A stretch of DNA of 64,000 nucleotides. Source: Streptomyces sp. cg36. Lineage in GTDB: Bacteria > Actinomycetota > Actinomycetes > Streptomycetales > Streptomycetaceae. Made by a program: the position numbers and the translations under genes. This document shows positions 1 to 7,859 of this stretch, piece by piece (within the stretch, counting starts at the first letter, position 1; each line of letters begins with the position of its first letter). The notes under the pieces were generated by a model. That model worked only from the letters and a program-made list of their open reading frames with translations, made no database searches and was not told the origin of the DNA. The stretch spans positions 6,787,501 through 6,851,500 of the forward strand of contig NZ_CP163520.1 of assembly GCF_041080675.1 (NCBI RefSeq), given 5' to 3'.

Positions 1-470
1 TTCAGCCGGGTCCCGTGGCGGCTGCGGCGCCACGCCTCGTGCGGCGAGACCTTCAGGTAGACGACGTGGCGCGGCTGGGGGAACGAGCGCCACCAGTCGT
101 ACATGGGGTTGTCGCGCACTCCGGCCAGCCGGCACTTCGCGAGGATCTTGTAGTAGTACGAGTCGACCAGTACGGGCCGCTCCCCGGCGGTGTCCGCGGC
201 GGTCAGGAGCTGGTCGCGCAGGTGGACCACGGCCGTCTGGAACATGCTGGCCATGAAGTCCGGCGAGTAGGCCCCGTCCGGCAGGGCCACGTCCTTGACC
301 ACGTCGCGCCGCAGCCTGCCGATCAGCGAGTGCCGGGCGGCCAGGAAGCGGTCGTCGACCGAGACGACCGGCAGTGGCTCCGGATCGTTCGCGAGCCGGG
401 TGATCGCCGATGACTTTCCCGCGTAATCGCCCCCGAGAAGGACAGAAAATAATGGAACAATCGATGACAT
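1..470 (-). CDS. P-loop nucleoside/thymidylate kinase-like protein (partial, runs off left edge)
   Basis: The frame reads on the minus strand from ATG at 470 and stays open to the window edge, so the C-terminus is missing. Residues about 13-21 are GGDYAGKSS, a Walker A P-loop, followed by a VDDRF segment. The layout (early P-loop, then a basic R-rich stretch and a DSYYYK segment) is that of deoxynucleoside or thymidylate kinase-like P-loop kinases. The start is backed by AAGGAG ten bases upstream of the ATG. It is divergent from the YigZ gene across a 171-bp gap. The substrate cannot be assigned; a general kinase call is safe, a dTMP kinase call is inference. Confidence 0.7.
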   Translation of the reverse strand, partial: MSSIVPLFSVLLGGDYAGKSSAITRLANDPEPLPVVSVDDRFLAARHSLIGRLRRDVVKDVALPDGAYSPDFMASMFQTAVVHLRDQLLTAADTAGERPVLVDSYYYKILAKCRLAGVRDNPMYDWWRSFPQPRHVVYLKVSPHEAWRRSRHGTRL

Positions 471-603
471 ATCGGGGCAGCTCCTTATGGATCGGCGCAC
501 TCTCTGCTGTGGCACGACTCCTCAGAGGGAGCGTGCATGCGGCGGCTATAGGGAGAGTTGAGGATCAAGGGGGAGTACGTGCGGAGGTCCACCCTCCGTC
601 CAT

Positions 604-641
604 CGGACAGGCATACCCGGACCACCGCATAGGGTGGTCGT
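604..641 (+). promoter_or_regulatory. Likely leaderless promoter with inverted repeat upstream of the yigZ-type gene
   Basis: A perfect inverted repeat GACCACC (620-626), spacer GCATAG, GGTGGTC (633-639) ends two bases before the ATG at 642, leaving no room for a ribosome binding site. A TAGGGT -10-like hexamer at 630-635 would place the transcription start at or next to the A of the ATG. GGACAG at 605-610 is a weak -35 candidate. A leaderless mRNA with an operator over the -10 is inferred. Confidence 0.5.
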
Positions 642-1268
642 ATGCAGGAGCAGTACCGGACGATCGCCCGCGAGGGCGTGCACGAGACCGAGATCAACCG
701 ATCCCGGTTCCTCTGCGCGCTCGCCCCCGCCGCCACCGAACAGGAGGCACAGGACTTCATCGCGCGCGTGCGCAAGGAGCACCCGACGGCGACCCACAAC
801 TGCTTCGCGTACGTGATCGGCGCCGACGCCGCCGTGCAGAAGGCCAGCGACGACGGCGAGCCCGGCGGCACCGCGGGCGTCCCGATGCTCCAGATGCTCA
901 CCCGCCGCGAGGTGCGCTACGCCGTCGCCGTCGTCACCCGCTACTACGGCGGGGTCAAGCTCGGCGCGGGCGGTCTGATCCGCGCCTACGGAGGCGTGGT
1001 CGGCGAAGCCCTCGACGCCCTCGGCACCGTGGTGCGCCGCCGCTACCGGCTGGCCACCGTCACCGTCGACCACCAGCGCGCCGGCAAGCTGGAGAACGAC
1101 CTGCGGGCCACCGGCCGCGCCGTGCGCGAGGTGCGCTACGCCGAAGCCGTCACGATCGAGATCGGCGTCCCCGAGGCGGACGTCGCCGCGCTGCGCGCCT
1201 GGCTCGCGGACGTCACCGCGGGCACCGCGACGCTGGAGCTCGGCGGAGAGGCGTACGGCACCGCGTGA
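642..1268 (+). CDS. YigZ/IMPACT family protein
   Basis: A 208-residue protein of the IMPACT (UPF0029/YigZ) family. The N-terminal domain holds the family pattern: SRF followed by a region ending in HNCFAYVIG, then DDGEPGGTAG, then the VTRYYGGVKLGAGGLIRAY block near residues 98-118. The remainder resembles the YigZ C-terminal alpha/beta domain. Family members are linked to translation-related regulation (yeast YIH1/IMPACT, which affects GCN2 activation); the bacterial function is not settled. The ATG at 642 lacks a Shine-Dalgarno sequence and is probably leaderless. It lies just upstream of sbcDC, with 70 bp between. Confidence 0.9.
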   Translation: MQEQYRTIAREGVHETEINRSRFLCALAPAATEQEAQDFIARVRKEHPTATHNCFAYVIGADAAVQKASDDGEPGGTAGVPMLQMLTRREVRYAVAVVTRYYGGVKLGAGGLIRAYGGVVGEALDALGTVVRRRYRLATVTVDHQRAGKLENDLRATGRAVREVRYAEAVTIEIGVPEADVAALRAWLADVTAGTATLELGGEAYGTA

Positions 1269-1338
1269 GCCCTGTGAACCGTACCGGTGAGGCAGTTGCC
1301 GCCCGGGATGTCCGACCCCACCGATACCCTCGGGGATC

Positions 1339-2535
1339 ATGAGGCTCCTGCACACGTCGGACTGGCACCTGGGACGGTCGTTCCACCGGGTGAGCCTGCT
1401 CGACGCCCAGGCCGCGTTCCTCGACCACCTGGTGGCGACGGTGCGCGAGCGCGACGTGGACGCGGTCCTGGTGGCCGGTGACGTCTACGACCGGGCCGTG
1501 CCGCCGCTCGCGGCCGTGGAGCTCTTCGACCGCGCCATCCACCGCCTCGCCGAGGCGGACGTGCCGACCGTGATGATCTCCGGGAACCACGACTCGGCCC
1601 GACGGCTCGGCGTCGGCGCCGGCCTCATCGAGCGCGCGGGCATCCACCTGCGCACCGACCCGGCGGGCTGCGCCACGCCCGTGCTGCTCTCCGACGCCCA
1701 CGGAGAGGTGGCCTTCTACGGACTTCCCTACCTCGAACCGGCCCTGGTCCGCGACGAGTTCAAGACCGCCAAGGCCGGACACGAGCAGGTGCTGGGCGCT
1801 GCCATGGACCGCGTCCGGGCGGACCTCGCCGCACGCGCGCCGGGCACCCGCTCCGTCGTCCTCGCCCACGCCTTCGTGGCGGGCGGCGAGCCCAGCGACA
1901 GCGAGCGCGACATCACCATCGGCGGAGTGGCCGCCGTGCCCGCCGGAGTCTTCGACGGCGTCGACTACGTGGCGCTGGGCCATCTGCACGGCAGCCAGGC
2001 CCTCACCGGACGCGTCCGCTACTCCGGCTCCCCGCTGGCGTACTCGTTCTCCGAGACGGCCCACCGCAAGTCCATGTGGCTGATCGACCTGGCCGCCGAC
2101 GGCGGGATCGACGCCGAGCGGCTCGACTGCCCCGTCCCGCGCCCGCTCGCCCGCATCCGCGGCCCCCTCGCCACCCTGCTCGACGACCCGGCCCTGGAGC
2201 GCCACGAGGACGCCTGGGTCGAGGCCACCCTCACCGACCCGGTGCGCCCCGACGACGCGATGGCCCGCCTGGCCGTCCGCTTCCCGCACACCCTCAGCCT
2301 GGTCTTCGAGCCGGACCGCGCCCCCGAGGACCCCCTCGCCTCGTACGCGCGACGCCTCCAGGGCCGCACCGACCAGGAGATCGCGGAGGACTTCGTGGCC
2401 CACGTGCGCGGCGGCACCGGCCCCGACGAGCGGGAGCGCACGGTGCTGCGCGCCGCCTTCGACGACGTACGGGTGGAGACCGCGCTCACCGACGACCACG
2501 CGCGCGCGGGCGCCGGACCGGGGGCGGCCCGATGA
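1339..2535 (+). CDS. sbcD: Exonuclease subunit SbcD (Mre11-type)
   Basis: A 398-residue metallophosphoesterase nuclease, the catalytic subunit of the SbcCD (Mre11-Rad50-like) complex that cleaves DNA hairpins and processes double-strand ends in the cytoplasm. Metal-binding motifs are in order: DWH at 8-10, AGDVYD at 46-51, GNHD at 82-85, HAFV at 177-180 and GHLHG at 214-218. Its stop overlaps the sbcC start (ATGA), so the two are translationally coupled. There is no clear ribosome binding site before the ATG. TACCCT at 1325-1330, eight bases upstream, suggests a leaderless or very short leader. Length is normal for the family. Confidence 0.96.
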   Translation: MRLLHTSDWHLGRSFHRVSLLDAQAAFLDHLVATVRERDVDAVLVAGDVYDRAVPPLAAVELFDRAIHRLAEADVPTVMISGNHDSARRLGVGAGLIERAGIHLRTDPAGCATPVLLSDAHGEVAFYGLPYLEPALVRDEFKTAKAGHEQVLGAAMDRVRADLAARAPGTRSVVLAHAFVAGGEPSDSERDITIGGVAAVPAGVFDGVDYVALGHLHGSQALTGRVRYSGSPLAYSFSETAHRKSMWLIDLAADGGIDAERLDCPVPRPLARIRGPLATLLDDPALERHEDAWVEATLTDPVRPDDAMARLAVRFPHTLSLVFEPDRAPEDPLASYARRLQGRTDQEIAEDFVAHVRGGTGPDERERTVLRAAFDDVRVETALTDDHARAGAGPGAAR

Positions 2536-5500
2536 GGCTGCACCGGCTGCGCGTCACCGCCTTCGGCCCGTTCGGCACCACCCAGGAAGTCGACTTCGAC
2601 GAACTGAGCGGCGCCGGGCTGTTCCTGCTCCACGGCGCCACCGGCGCGGGCAAGACCTCCGTCCTCGACGCCGTCTGCTACGCGCTGTACGGAGCGGTGC
2701 CCGGCGCCCGGCAGAGCCCCGGCGCCCCCCTGCGCAGCGACCACGCGGCCCCCGACACGGTCACCGAGGTCCTGCTGGACCTCACTGTCGGCGGGCGGCG
2801 CCTGGAGATCACCCGGCGGCCCCAGCAGCACCGCCCCAAGAAGCGCGGCAGCGGCTTCACCACGGACAAGGCGCAGACCTGGCTGCGCGAGTACGACCCG
2901 GACAGCGCCTCCTGGCAGGGGCTGAGCCGCTCCCACCAGGAGGCGGGGGAGGAGATCGGGCAGCTCCTCGGCATGAGCCGGGAGCAGTTCTGCCAGGTCG
3001 TCCTGCTGCCGCAGGGGGACTTCGCGAAGTTCCTGCGCTCCGACGCCGAGGCGCGCGGCCGGCTGCTGGGGCGCCTCTTCGACACCGGCCGCTTCGCCGC
3101 CGTCGAGGACCGCCTCGCCGAGCTGCGCCGCGCGGCCGAACAGCAGGTGCGGGCCGGGGACGAGCGCCTCCTCGCCCTCGCCCAGCGCATCGCGCAGGCC
3201 GCCGGGGACGGCGCCGACGCGCGCGCCCTGCCGCTGCCCGACGCCCGCCCCGGCGAGCCCGGCCTCGCCGAAGCCGTCCTGGCTTGGGCGGCCGTCGCCC
3301 GCGCCGGGGCCCGCGAAGGGCTCGACATCGCCGGATGCGCGCTGGCCGCGGCCGAGAGCCGCCAGGCCGCGGCCCGTATCGCCCTGGACGACGAGCGCCG
3401 GCTGGCCGAGCTCCAGCGCCGGTACGCCGAGGCCCGCCGCCGCGCCGACGAGCTGGCCGCCGCCGCGCCCCGCCGCGCCGAGGCCCAGGAGCGCCTCGAC
3501 CGCGCCCGCAAGGCCGATCTGGTGGCCCCCAGCCTCGCCCTGCACGCCGAGACCGAGCGGGAGCACCGCGCGGCCACCGCGGCCCGCCAGCGCACCGCCG
3601 CCCAGCTGCCCCCGGACCTCGCGGAGGCCGGTGCCGAGCAACTCGCCGCCCTGGAGCGGCAGATGCGCCAGGACCTGGGCGCGCTCGACGCCGCCCGCCG
3701 GGCCGAGGCCCGCAGTGCCGCGATCACCGCCGAGCGCGCGGCCCTGGACCGCGAGGCCAGGGCCGACGAGCAGCTGCTCCTGGACGCGGCCGGATGGCTC
3801 GCCTCCTGGGACACCGACCGGCCGCGCCACGAGGAGCGGATCGAGCAGGCCCATCTCGCGGCCACGCGCGCGGAGCAGCTGGCGGGACGGCTCGACCCGG
3901 CCCGGCGCAGGCTCACGGCGGCCCGCGAGCGCGACGACCTGCTGGCACGGGTGGCCGCCGCCGAGGCACGGCAGGGCTCCGCGCGCGAGCGGGCCAACCA
4001 GGCCCATGAGGACTGGCTCGCCCTGCGCGAGGAGCGGTTGCGCGGCATCGCGGCGGAGCTGGCCGCCGGGCTGCGCGACGGCGAGGCGTGCGCGGTGTGC
4101 GGCTCCGCCGAGCACCCCGCCCCCGCGCGCGCGGCGGACGGACACGTGGACCGCGCGACCGAGGACGCCGCCCACGAGGTGTACCGGCGGGCCGAGACGG
4201 ACCGCTCCGGCGCCGAGCGCGCGCTGGCCTCGGTACGCGAGCGGTTCGCGGCCACGCGCGCGGAGGCGGGCGCGGAGACCGTGGTGGAACTCGACGCCCA
4301 GGTCCGCGCGTTGGACGCCGAGTACGGCGAGGCGCGGGCGCTGGCCGCCGGGCTGCACGGCGCGCGCGAGGCGTTCGCGCGCGCCGAGCGCGAGCACGCG
4401 CGCCGGGTGGCCGAGCAGCGGGAAGCGGAGAACCGCGTCTCGGCCCGGGACGCCCGGCGCGAGGAGATCGACCGCGAACAGGGCGCCTTGGAGCGGGAGT
4501 TGGCGGTGGCCCGGGGCGGGGCGGGCACGGTCGCCGAGCAGGCCGCGCTCCTGGAGCACCGGGCCGGTCTGCTGGCCGGGGCCGCCGCGGCCGTGCGCGA
4601 GGTCGAGGCCAGCGCCCAGCGCCTCAAGGACGCCGACGGACGGCTCTCCGAAGCGGCCTTCCGGGCCGGATTCGAGACGCCCGGCGCCGCGAGCGCCGCA
4701 TTCCTGGAGGAGCGCGCCCGGCGCGAGCTCCAGCACCGGCTGGACGACTGGCAGCGCGAGGAGGCGGCGGTCGCCGACCGGCTCGCCGAGTCCGCCGCTG
4801 CCGAGGCGTCGCAGCGCCCGGCGGCCCGCACCGAGGAGGCCGAGGCCGTCCACGCGCGCGTGGAGCGCGCGTTGCGCGAGGCCGCGTCGCAGCGCAACGG
4901 CGCGCGCGCCCGCTGCGACGAGCTGGGCCGGCTGGGGCGGGCTGCGGCCGAGGAGACCCGCCGCATCGGCCCGCTGCGCGAGGAGTACGACCGGGTGGCC
5001 CGCCTGGCCGCGCTCACCGCGGGCACCTCCGCCGACAACGAACGCAAGATGCGTCTGGAGTCGTACGTGCTGGCGGCGCGGCTTGAGCAGGTGGCCGCCG
5101 CGGCGACGGCCCGGCTGAGCCGGATGTCCGGCGGGCGCTACACCCTGGTGCACTCCGACGCCCGGGGCGGCCGGGGCCGTTCGGGCCTCGGGCTGCACGT
5201 CGTGGACGCCTGGACGGGCCGCGAACGGGACACCGCGACGCTCTCCGGCGGCGAGACCTTCTTCGCCTCGCTGGCGCTCGCCCTCGGACTGGCCGACGTG
5301 GTCACCGACGAGGCCGGGGGAGTCCGGCTGGACACCCTCTTCATCGACGAGGGCTTCGGCAGCCTCGACGACCAGGCCCTGGACGAGGTCCTGGACGTAC
5401 TGGACTCACTGCGCGAGCGGGACCGCAGCGTCGGCATCGTCAGCCATGTAGGGGACCTGCGCCGCCGCATACCGGCCCAGCTGGAGGTCGTGAAGGAGCG

Positions 5501-5546
5501 GAACGGGTCCCGGGTGCGGCACCGCACGGCGTCGGCTCCCGGCTGA
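2532..5546 (+). CDS. sbcC: Exonuclease subunit SbcC (Rad50-type SMC ATPase)
   Basis: A 1004-residue SMC-like ATPase, partner of SbcD. Walker A GATGAGKT is at residues 35-42. Long Ala/Arg/Glu-rich coiled coils flank a zinc-hook motif CAVC at about 520-523. The C-terminal lobe carries the ABC signature LSGGET and Walker B with DEGFGSLDD, then a D-loop region and H in IVSHVGDL. The start ATG overlaps the sbcD stop by four bases. Base composition makes the antisense strand open over most of its length, but only this frame carries motifs. The pair acts in DNA end processing and hairpin removal. Confidence 0.96.
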   Translation: MRLHRLRVTAFGPFGTTQEVDFDELSGAGLFLLHGATGAGKTSVLDAVCYALYGAVPGARQSPGAPLRSDHAAPDTVTEVLLDLTVGGRRLEITRRPQQHRPKKRGSGFTTDKAQTWLREYDPDSASWQGLSRSHQEAGEEIGQLLGMSREQFCQVVLLPQGDFAKFLRSDAEARGRLLGRLFDTGRFAAVEDRLAELRRAAEQQVRAGDERLLALAQRIAQAAGDGADARALPLPDARPGEPGLAEAVLAWAAVARAGAREGLDIAGCALAAAESRQAAARIALDDERRLAELQRRYAEARRRADELAAAAPRRAEAQERLDRARKADLVAPSLALHAETEREHRAATAARQRTAAQLPPDLAEAGAEQLAALERQMRQDLGALDAARRAEARSAAITAERAALDREARADEQLLLDAAGWLASWDTDRPRHEERIEQAHLAATRAEQLAGRLDPARRRLTAARERDDLLARVAAAEARQGSARERANQAHEDWLALREERLRGIAAELAAGLRDGEACAVCGSAEHPAPARAADGHVDRATEDAAHEVYRRAETDRSGAERALASVRERFAATRAEAGAETVVELDAQVRALDAEYGEARALAAGLHGAREAFARAEREHARRVAEQREAENRVSARDARREEIDREQGALERELAVARGGAGTVAEQAALLEHRAGLLAGAAAAVREVEASAQRLKDADGRLSEAAFRAGFETPGAASAAFLEERARRELQHRLDDWQREEAAVADRLAESAAAEASQRPAARTEEAEAVHARVERALREAASQRNGARARCDELGRLGRAAAEETRRIGPLREEYDRVARLAALTAGTSADNERKMRLESYVLAARLEQVAAAATARLSRMSGGRYTLVHSDARGGRGRSGLGLHVVDAWTGRERDTATLSGGETFFASLALALGLADVVTDEAGGVRLDTLFIDEGFGSLDDQALDEVLDVLDSLRERDRSVGIVSHVGDLRRRIPAQLEVVKERNGSRVRHRTASAPG

Positions 5547-5941
5547 GTCTTGAAGGCCGGGATGCGCCCAGTAGCCCCCACGTCTTCTCCCGTCACAGGC
5601 GCCTGGCGTCCAACGGAGACGCCGGGCAGGCCCGAGTCACTGCCCCGGATCAGGCAGGCTCCACCAGTCCCCGAACCGCGAACCTGTCCGATGGGCGACG
5701 CGGCCATTGGTGCATTCCCGTCCGAGCCCGACGGCGGGCCCAAAAGTCCTTTCATGTAGGGCCCAAAGTCCCTGTCCGGCAGGACCTTTGGCGGACGGTG
5801 GGGCAGGGGTGGGCTCAGAGAATGTGTTCCTGACCATCTTGTCGATCATCACCGGCCCCGACCGCTCTCGTCCGAACCGGTGGAACGATCGACGACCCTC
5901 CTGAAGTTCTGCTTCAGTCCCTGAAAGCGAAACGTTCCTCC
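5547..5941. other. 395-bp intergenic stretch without a recognised gene
   Basis: No open frame here has recognisable protein features. GGGCCCAAAAGTCC (5736-5749) is followed 23 bp on by GGGCCCAAAGTCC (5759-5771). The second copy is also the left arm of an imperfect inverted repeat, CCAAAG (5763-5768) with CTTTGG (5786-5791) and an inner CCTG/CAGG stem. This could be the sbcC terminator or an operator of NarL/DevR type. The remainder shows nothing definite. Confidence 0.5.
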
Positions 5942-6268
5942 ATGACGGACCAGTACCCCCAGCAGCCCGCCATGCCCGGTCAGCCCCATGGCTACGGCGC
6001 CCCGCAGGGAGGTATGCCGCCCGCCCCCACTCCGTACGGTTACGACCGGTACGGGCGCCCGTACTCCGAGAAGTCGAAGATCGTCGCCGGTGTACTCCAG
6101 CTGTTCCTCGGTACGTTCGGTATCGGACGGTTCTACACCGGACACACCGGGATGGCGCTGGCTCAGCTGTTCACCTGTGGTGGTCTCGGTATCTGGGCGC
6201 TCATCGACGGAATTCTGCTGCTCGTGACCGACAAGACGGACTCCGAGGGTCGCGTCCTGCGTGACTGA
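5942..6268 (+). CDS. TM2 domain-containing membrane protein
   Basis: A 108-residue protein. Residues 1-38 are rich in Pro, Gln, Gly and Tyr (soluble, disordered). From about residue 42 there is a TM2 domain: KSKIVAGVLQLFLGTFGIGRFYTGH, a short loop, then a second hydrophobic helix with GGLGIWALIDGILLL. TM2 proteins are small two-helix membrane proteins of unknown function. The stop overlaps the GTG start of the following DUF2752 gene by eight bases, so the two are probably co-translated. Confidence 0.85.
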   Translation: MTDQYPQQPAMPGQPHGYGAPQGGMPPAPTPYGYDRYGRPYSEKSKIVAGVLQLFLGTFGIGRFYTGHTGMALAQLFTCGGLGIWALIDGILLLVTDKTDSEGRVLRD

Positions 6269-6674
6269 GGCCCGGGGGCGCGGCGGCAGGAGCGGCTTGC
6301 CCGTCGCCCTGTTTCCCGTATGGGTCACGCTCGCCGGAGCCGTCGGTCTTGCGTATCTGTACGGGCACGATCCCCGCGACCCGGCGCAGTTGCTGCCGAA
6401 ATGTGTGTTCCACCTGGTGACTGGGTGGAACTGCCCGGCCTGCGGCGGCACTCGGATGACATACGCCCTGCTGCACGGTGATATGGCGGGGGCTTTCGAG
6501 GCCAATCCCGTGCTGCTTGCCGCACTCCCCTTCGCGGGGCTCGCCCACGGGCGCTGGATGGTGGCCGGGCTGCGTGGGGAGCGGTACCGGGTGGCTCTTC
6601 GGCGGCGGGGCGTCGTCCTTGTCGTCGCGAGCGCGGTCGTGTGGACCGTCGTGCGGAATCTGGCCGGGCGGTGA
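6261..6674 (+). CDS. DUF2752 membrane protein
   Basis: A 137-residue integral membrane protein with three hydrophobic stretches. The hallmark is CPACGGTRM near residues 56-64, the DUF2752 signature, preceded by a TGWN segment. The start is GTG, lying eight bases inside the end of the TM2 gene, a pairing common in actinobacteria. Function is unknown; the conserved Cys pair could be redox-active or bind metal, but that is speculation. Confidence 0.85.
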   Translation: MTEARGRGGRSGLPVALFPVWVTLAGAVGLAYLYGHDPRDPAQLLPKCVFHLVTGWNCPACGGTRMTYALLHGDMAGAFEANPVLLAALPFAGLAHGRWMVAGLRGERYRVALRRRGVVLVVASAVVWTVVRNLAGR

Positions 6675-6732
6675 GGTTCCGGCAGGCTTGCCGGGCTGCC
6701 GCCCCTCGACCTCGGGGGATTCGGCGGGGGAT

Positions 6733-7179
6733 TCAGCGGCTTGTCGACCGCCGCGGCAGCGGCGACGAGTAGACCACGCTGGTCGTCACCGACCCCAGGG
6801 CGCCGATCTTTCCGGAGATCTCCTCCAGGTGGCTCATCGACCGCGCCGCCACCTTGATCACGAAGCAGTCGTCGCCCGTGACGTGGTGTGCCTCCATGAT
6901 CTCGGAGGTCGCCTCCAGCAGGTCGTGGAACGGCTTGTAGTTGCCGTTGGGGTACCGCAGCCGTACGAAGGCGAGGATGCCGCGGCCCAGCCGCTCCTGG
7001 TTGACGACCGCCGTGTAGCCCGAGATCACCCCCGCCTCCTCCAGGCGCCGCACCCGCTCGGTGACGGCGCTCGGGGACATCGCGACGGCGCGGGCCAGTT
7101 CGGCGAAGGTGGCGCGGCCGTCCTGCTGGAGGGCGTCCAGGATGCGCCAGTCGGTGGCGTCCGGGGAATACTCGGTCAT
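6733..7179 (-). CDS. Lrp/AsnC family transcriptional regulator
   Basis: A 148-residue regulator. The N-terminal winged helix (DWRILDALQQDGRATFAELARAVAMSPSAVTERVRRLEEAGVI) is followed by an AsnC/RAM ligand-binding domain with the GDDCFVIKV strand. The ATG at 7179 begins the family-typical N-terminus (MTEYSPD); upstream in-frame codons are not protein-like. It is divergent from a rhodanese gene across 94 bp that contain two inverted repeats, so it probably controls that gene. The effector is likely an amino acid, identity unknown. Confidence 0.92.
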   Translation of the reverse strand: MTEYSPDATDWRILDALQQDGRATFAELARAVAMSPSAVTERVRRLEEAGVISGYTAVVNQERLGRGILAFVRLRYPNGNYKPFHDLLEATSEIMEAHHVTGDDCFVIKVAARSMSHLEEISGKIGALGSVTTSVVYSSPLPRRSTSR

Positions 7180-7200
7180 GGGTGCCAGACAACAGTGGAT

Positions 7201-7271
7201 TCCCCGGCGAATCAAGAGATCTTCCGGGGATCGGACCTTCTCGCCGATGATCCAGAACCGTAGATTTCTGG
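7201..7271. promoter_or_regulatory. Two inverted repeats in the lrp-rhodanese divergent promoter
   Basis: TCCCCGG (7201-7207) pairs with CCGGGGA (7224-7230) over a 16-nt spacer. CCAGAA (7252-7257) pairs with TTCTGG (7266-7271) over an 8-nt spacer, ending two bases before the rhodanese ATG. Lrp-family regulators commonly bind short, degenerate inverted repeats in their divergent promoters, so these are candidate operators. Binding by this Lrp is inferred. Confidence 0.45.
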
Positions 7272-7273
7272 CC

Positions 7274-7762
7274 ATGACAACAACGCAGCTCGCCCCCGCC
7301 GCCAACCCCGTCCTGCGCGTGGCTCCCGCCGCTCCCGCCGACGCCGCCGCCTACTTCCGCGCCAGCCTGGTCTTCCACGCCGATGTCTCCGACGTGGCGG
7401 GCGCCCTGGCCGCCGGGGGCGACCCGGGCTTCGTCGTCCTGGACTCGCGCTCCACCGAGGCGTGGGACCAGGGCCACGTGCCGGGCGCGGTGCACCTGCC
7501 GACCGCGCTCATCGCCGAGCAGGCCGAGCAGTTGCTCGACCGTTCCGTTCCGGTCGTCACCTACTGCTGGGGCCCCGGCTGCAACGGTGGCACCCGCGCC
7601 GCCCTCGCCCTGGCCGAACTCGGCTACCAGGTCAAGGAGATGCTCGGCGGCTTCGAGTACTGGGTGCGCGAGGGCTTCGAGTTCGAGACCTGGGAGGGCC
7701 GCGACAAGCGCGAGGCCGACCCGCTGACTGCCCCGGTCGGCGCGGAGCACTGCGGCTGCTGA
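7274..7762 (+). CDS. Rhodanese-like domain protein
   Basis: A 162-residue single-domain rhodanese. The fold is visible as FVVLDSRSTEAWDQGHVPGAVHLPTALI, then the active-site strand VVTYCWGPGCNGGTRAALALAELGY. The catalytic loop starts with Cys (C in YCWGPG) and carries a second Cys five residues on instead of the usual Arg-rich CRxGxR loop. Family members transfer sulfane sulfur between thiols. It is divergent from an Lrp regulator, a pairing repeated with a different sulfur gene 3 kb downstream. The start ATG at 7274 gives a normal N-terminus. Confidence 0.88.
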   Translation: MTTTQLAPAANPVLRVAPAAPADAAAYFRASLVFHADVSDVAGALAAGGDPGFVVLDSRSTEAWDQGHVPGAVHLPTALIAEQAEQLLDRSVPVVTYCWGPGCNGGTRAALALAELGYQVKEMLGGFEYWVREGFEFETWEGRDKREADPLTAPVGAEHCGC

Positions 7763-7768
7763 TGCCCC

Positions 7769-7800
7769 CGGGGTGGTGGGACGGGCTGCCCACCACCCCG
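7769..7800. terminator. Bidirectional terminator hairpin
   Basis: A perfect 12-bp stem, CGGGGTGGTGGG (7769-7780) with CCCACCACCCCG (7789-7800) and an 8-nt loop, lies between the convergent rhodanese and DUF885 genes. There is no U-tract, as is usual in Streptomyces. Confidence 0.75.
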
Positions 7801-7859
7801 GTGCGCCCCGTGCGCCCCGCGCACGCGGTGTGCCCGGTACGCCCCGTGCACCCGGCGCC

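Noticed and set aside
2019..5198. Very long open frame antisense to sbcC
   Set aside because: It is a codon-bias shadow of the sbcC frame: Ala/Arg/Gly/Leu-rich, no motifs, while the sense frame has all Rad50/SbcC motifs.
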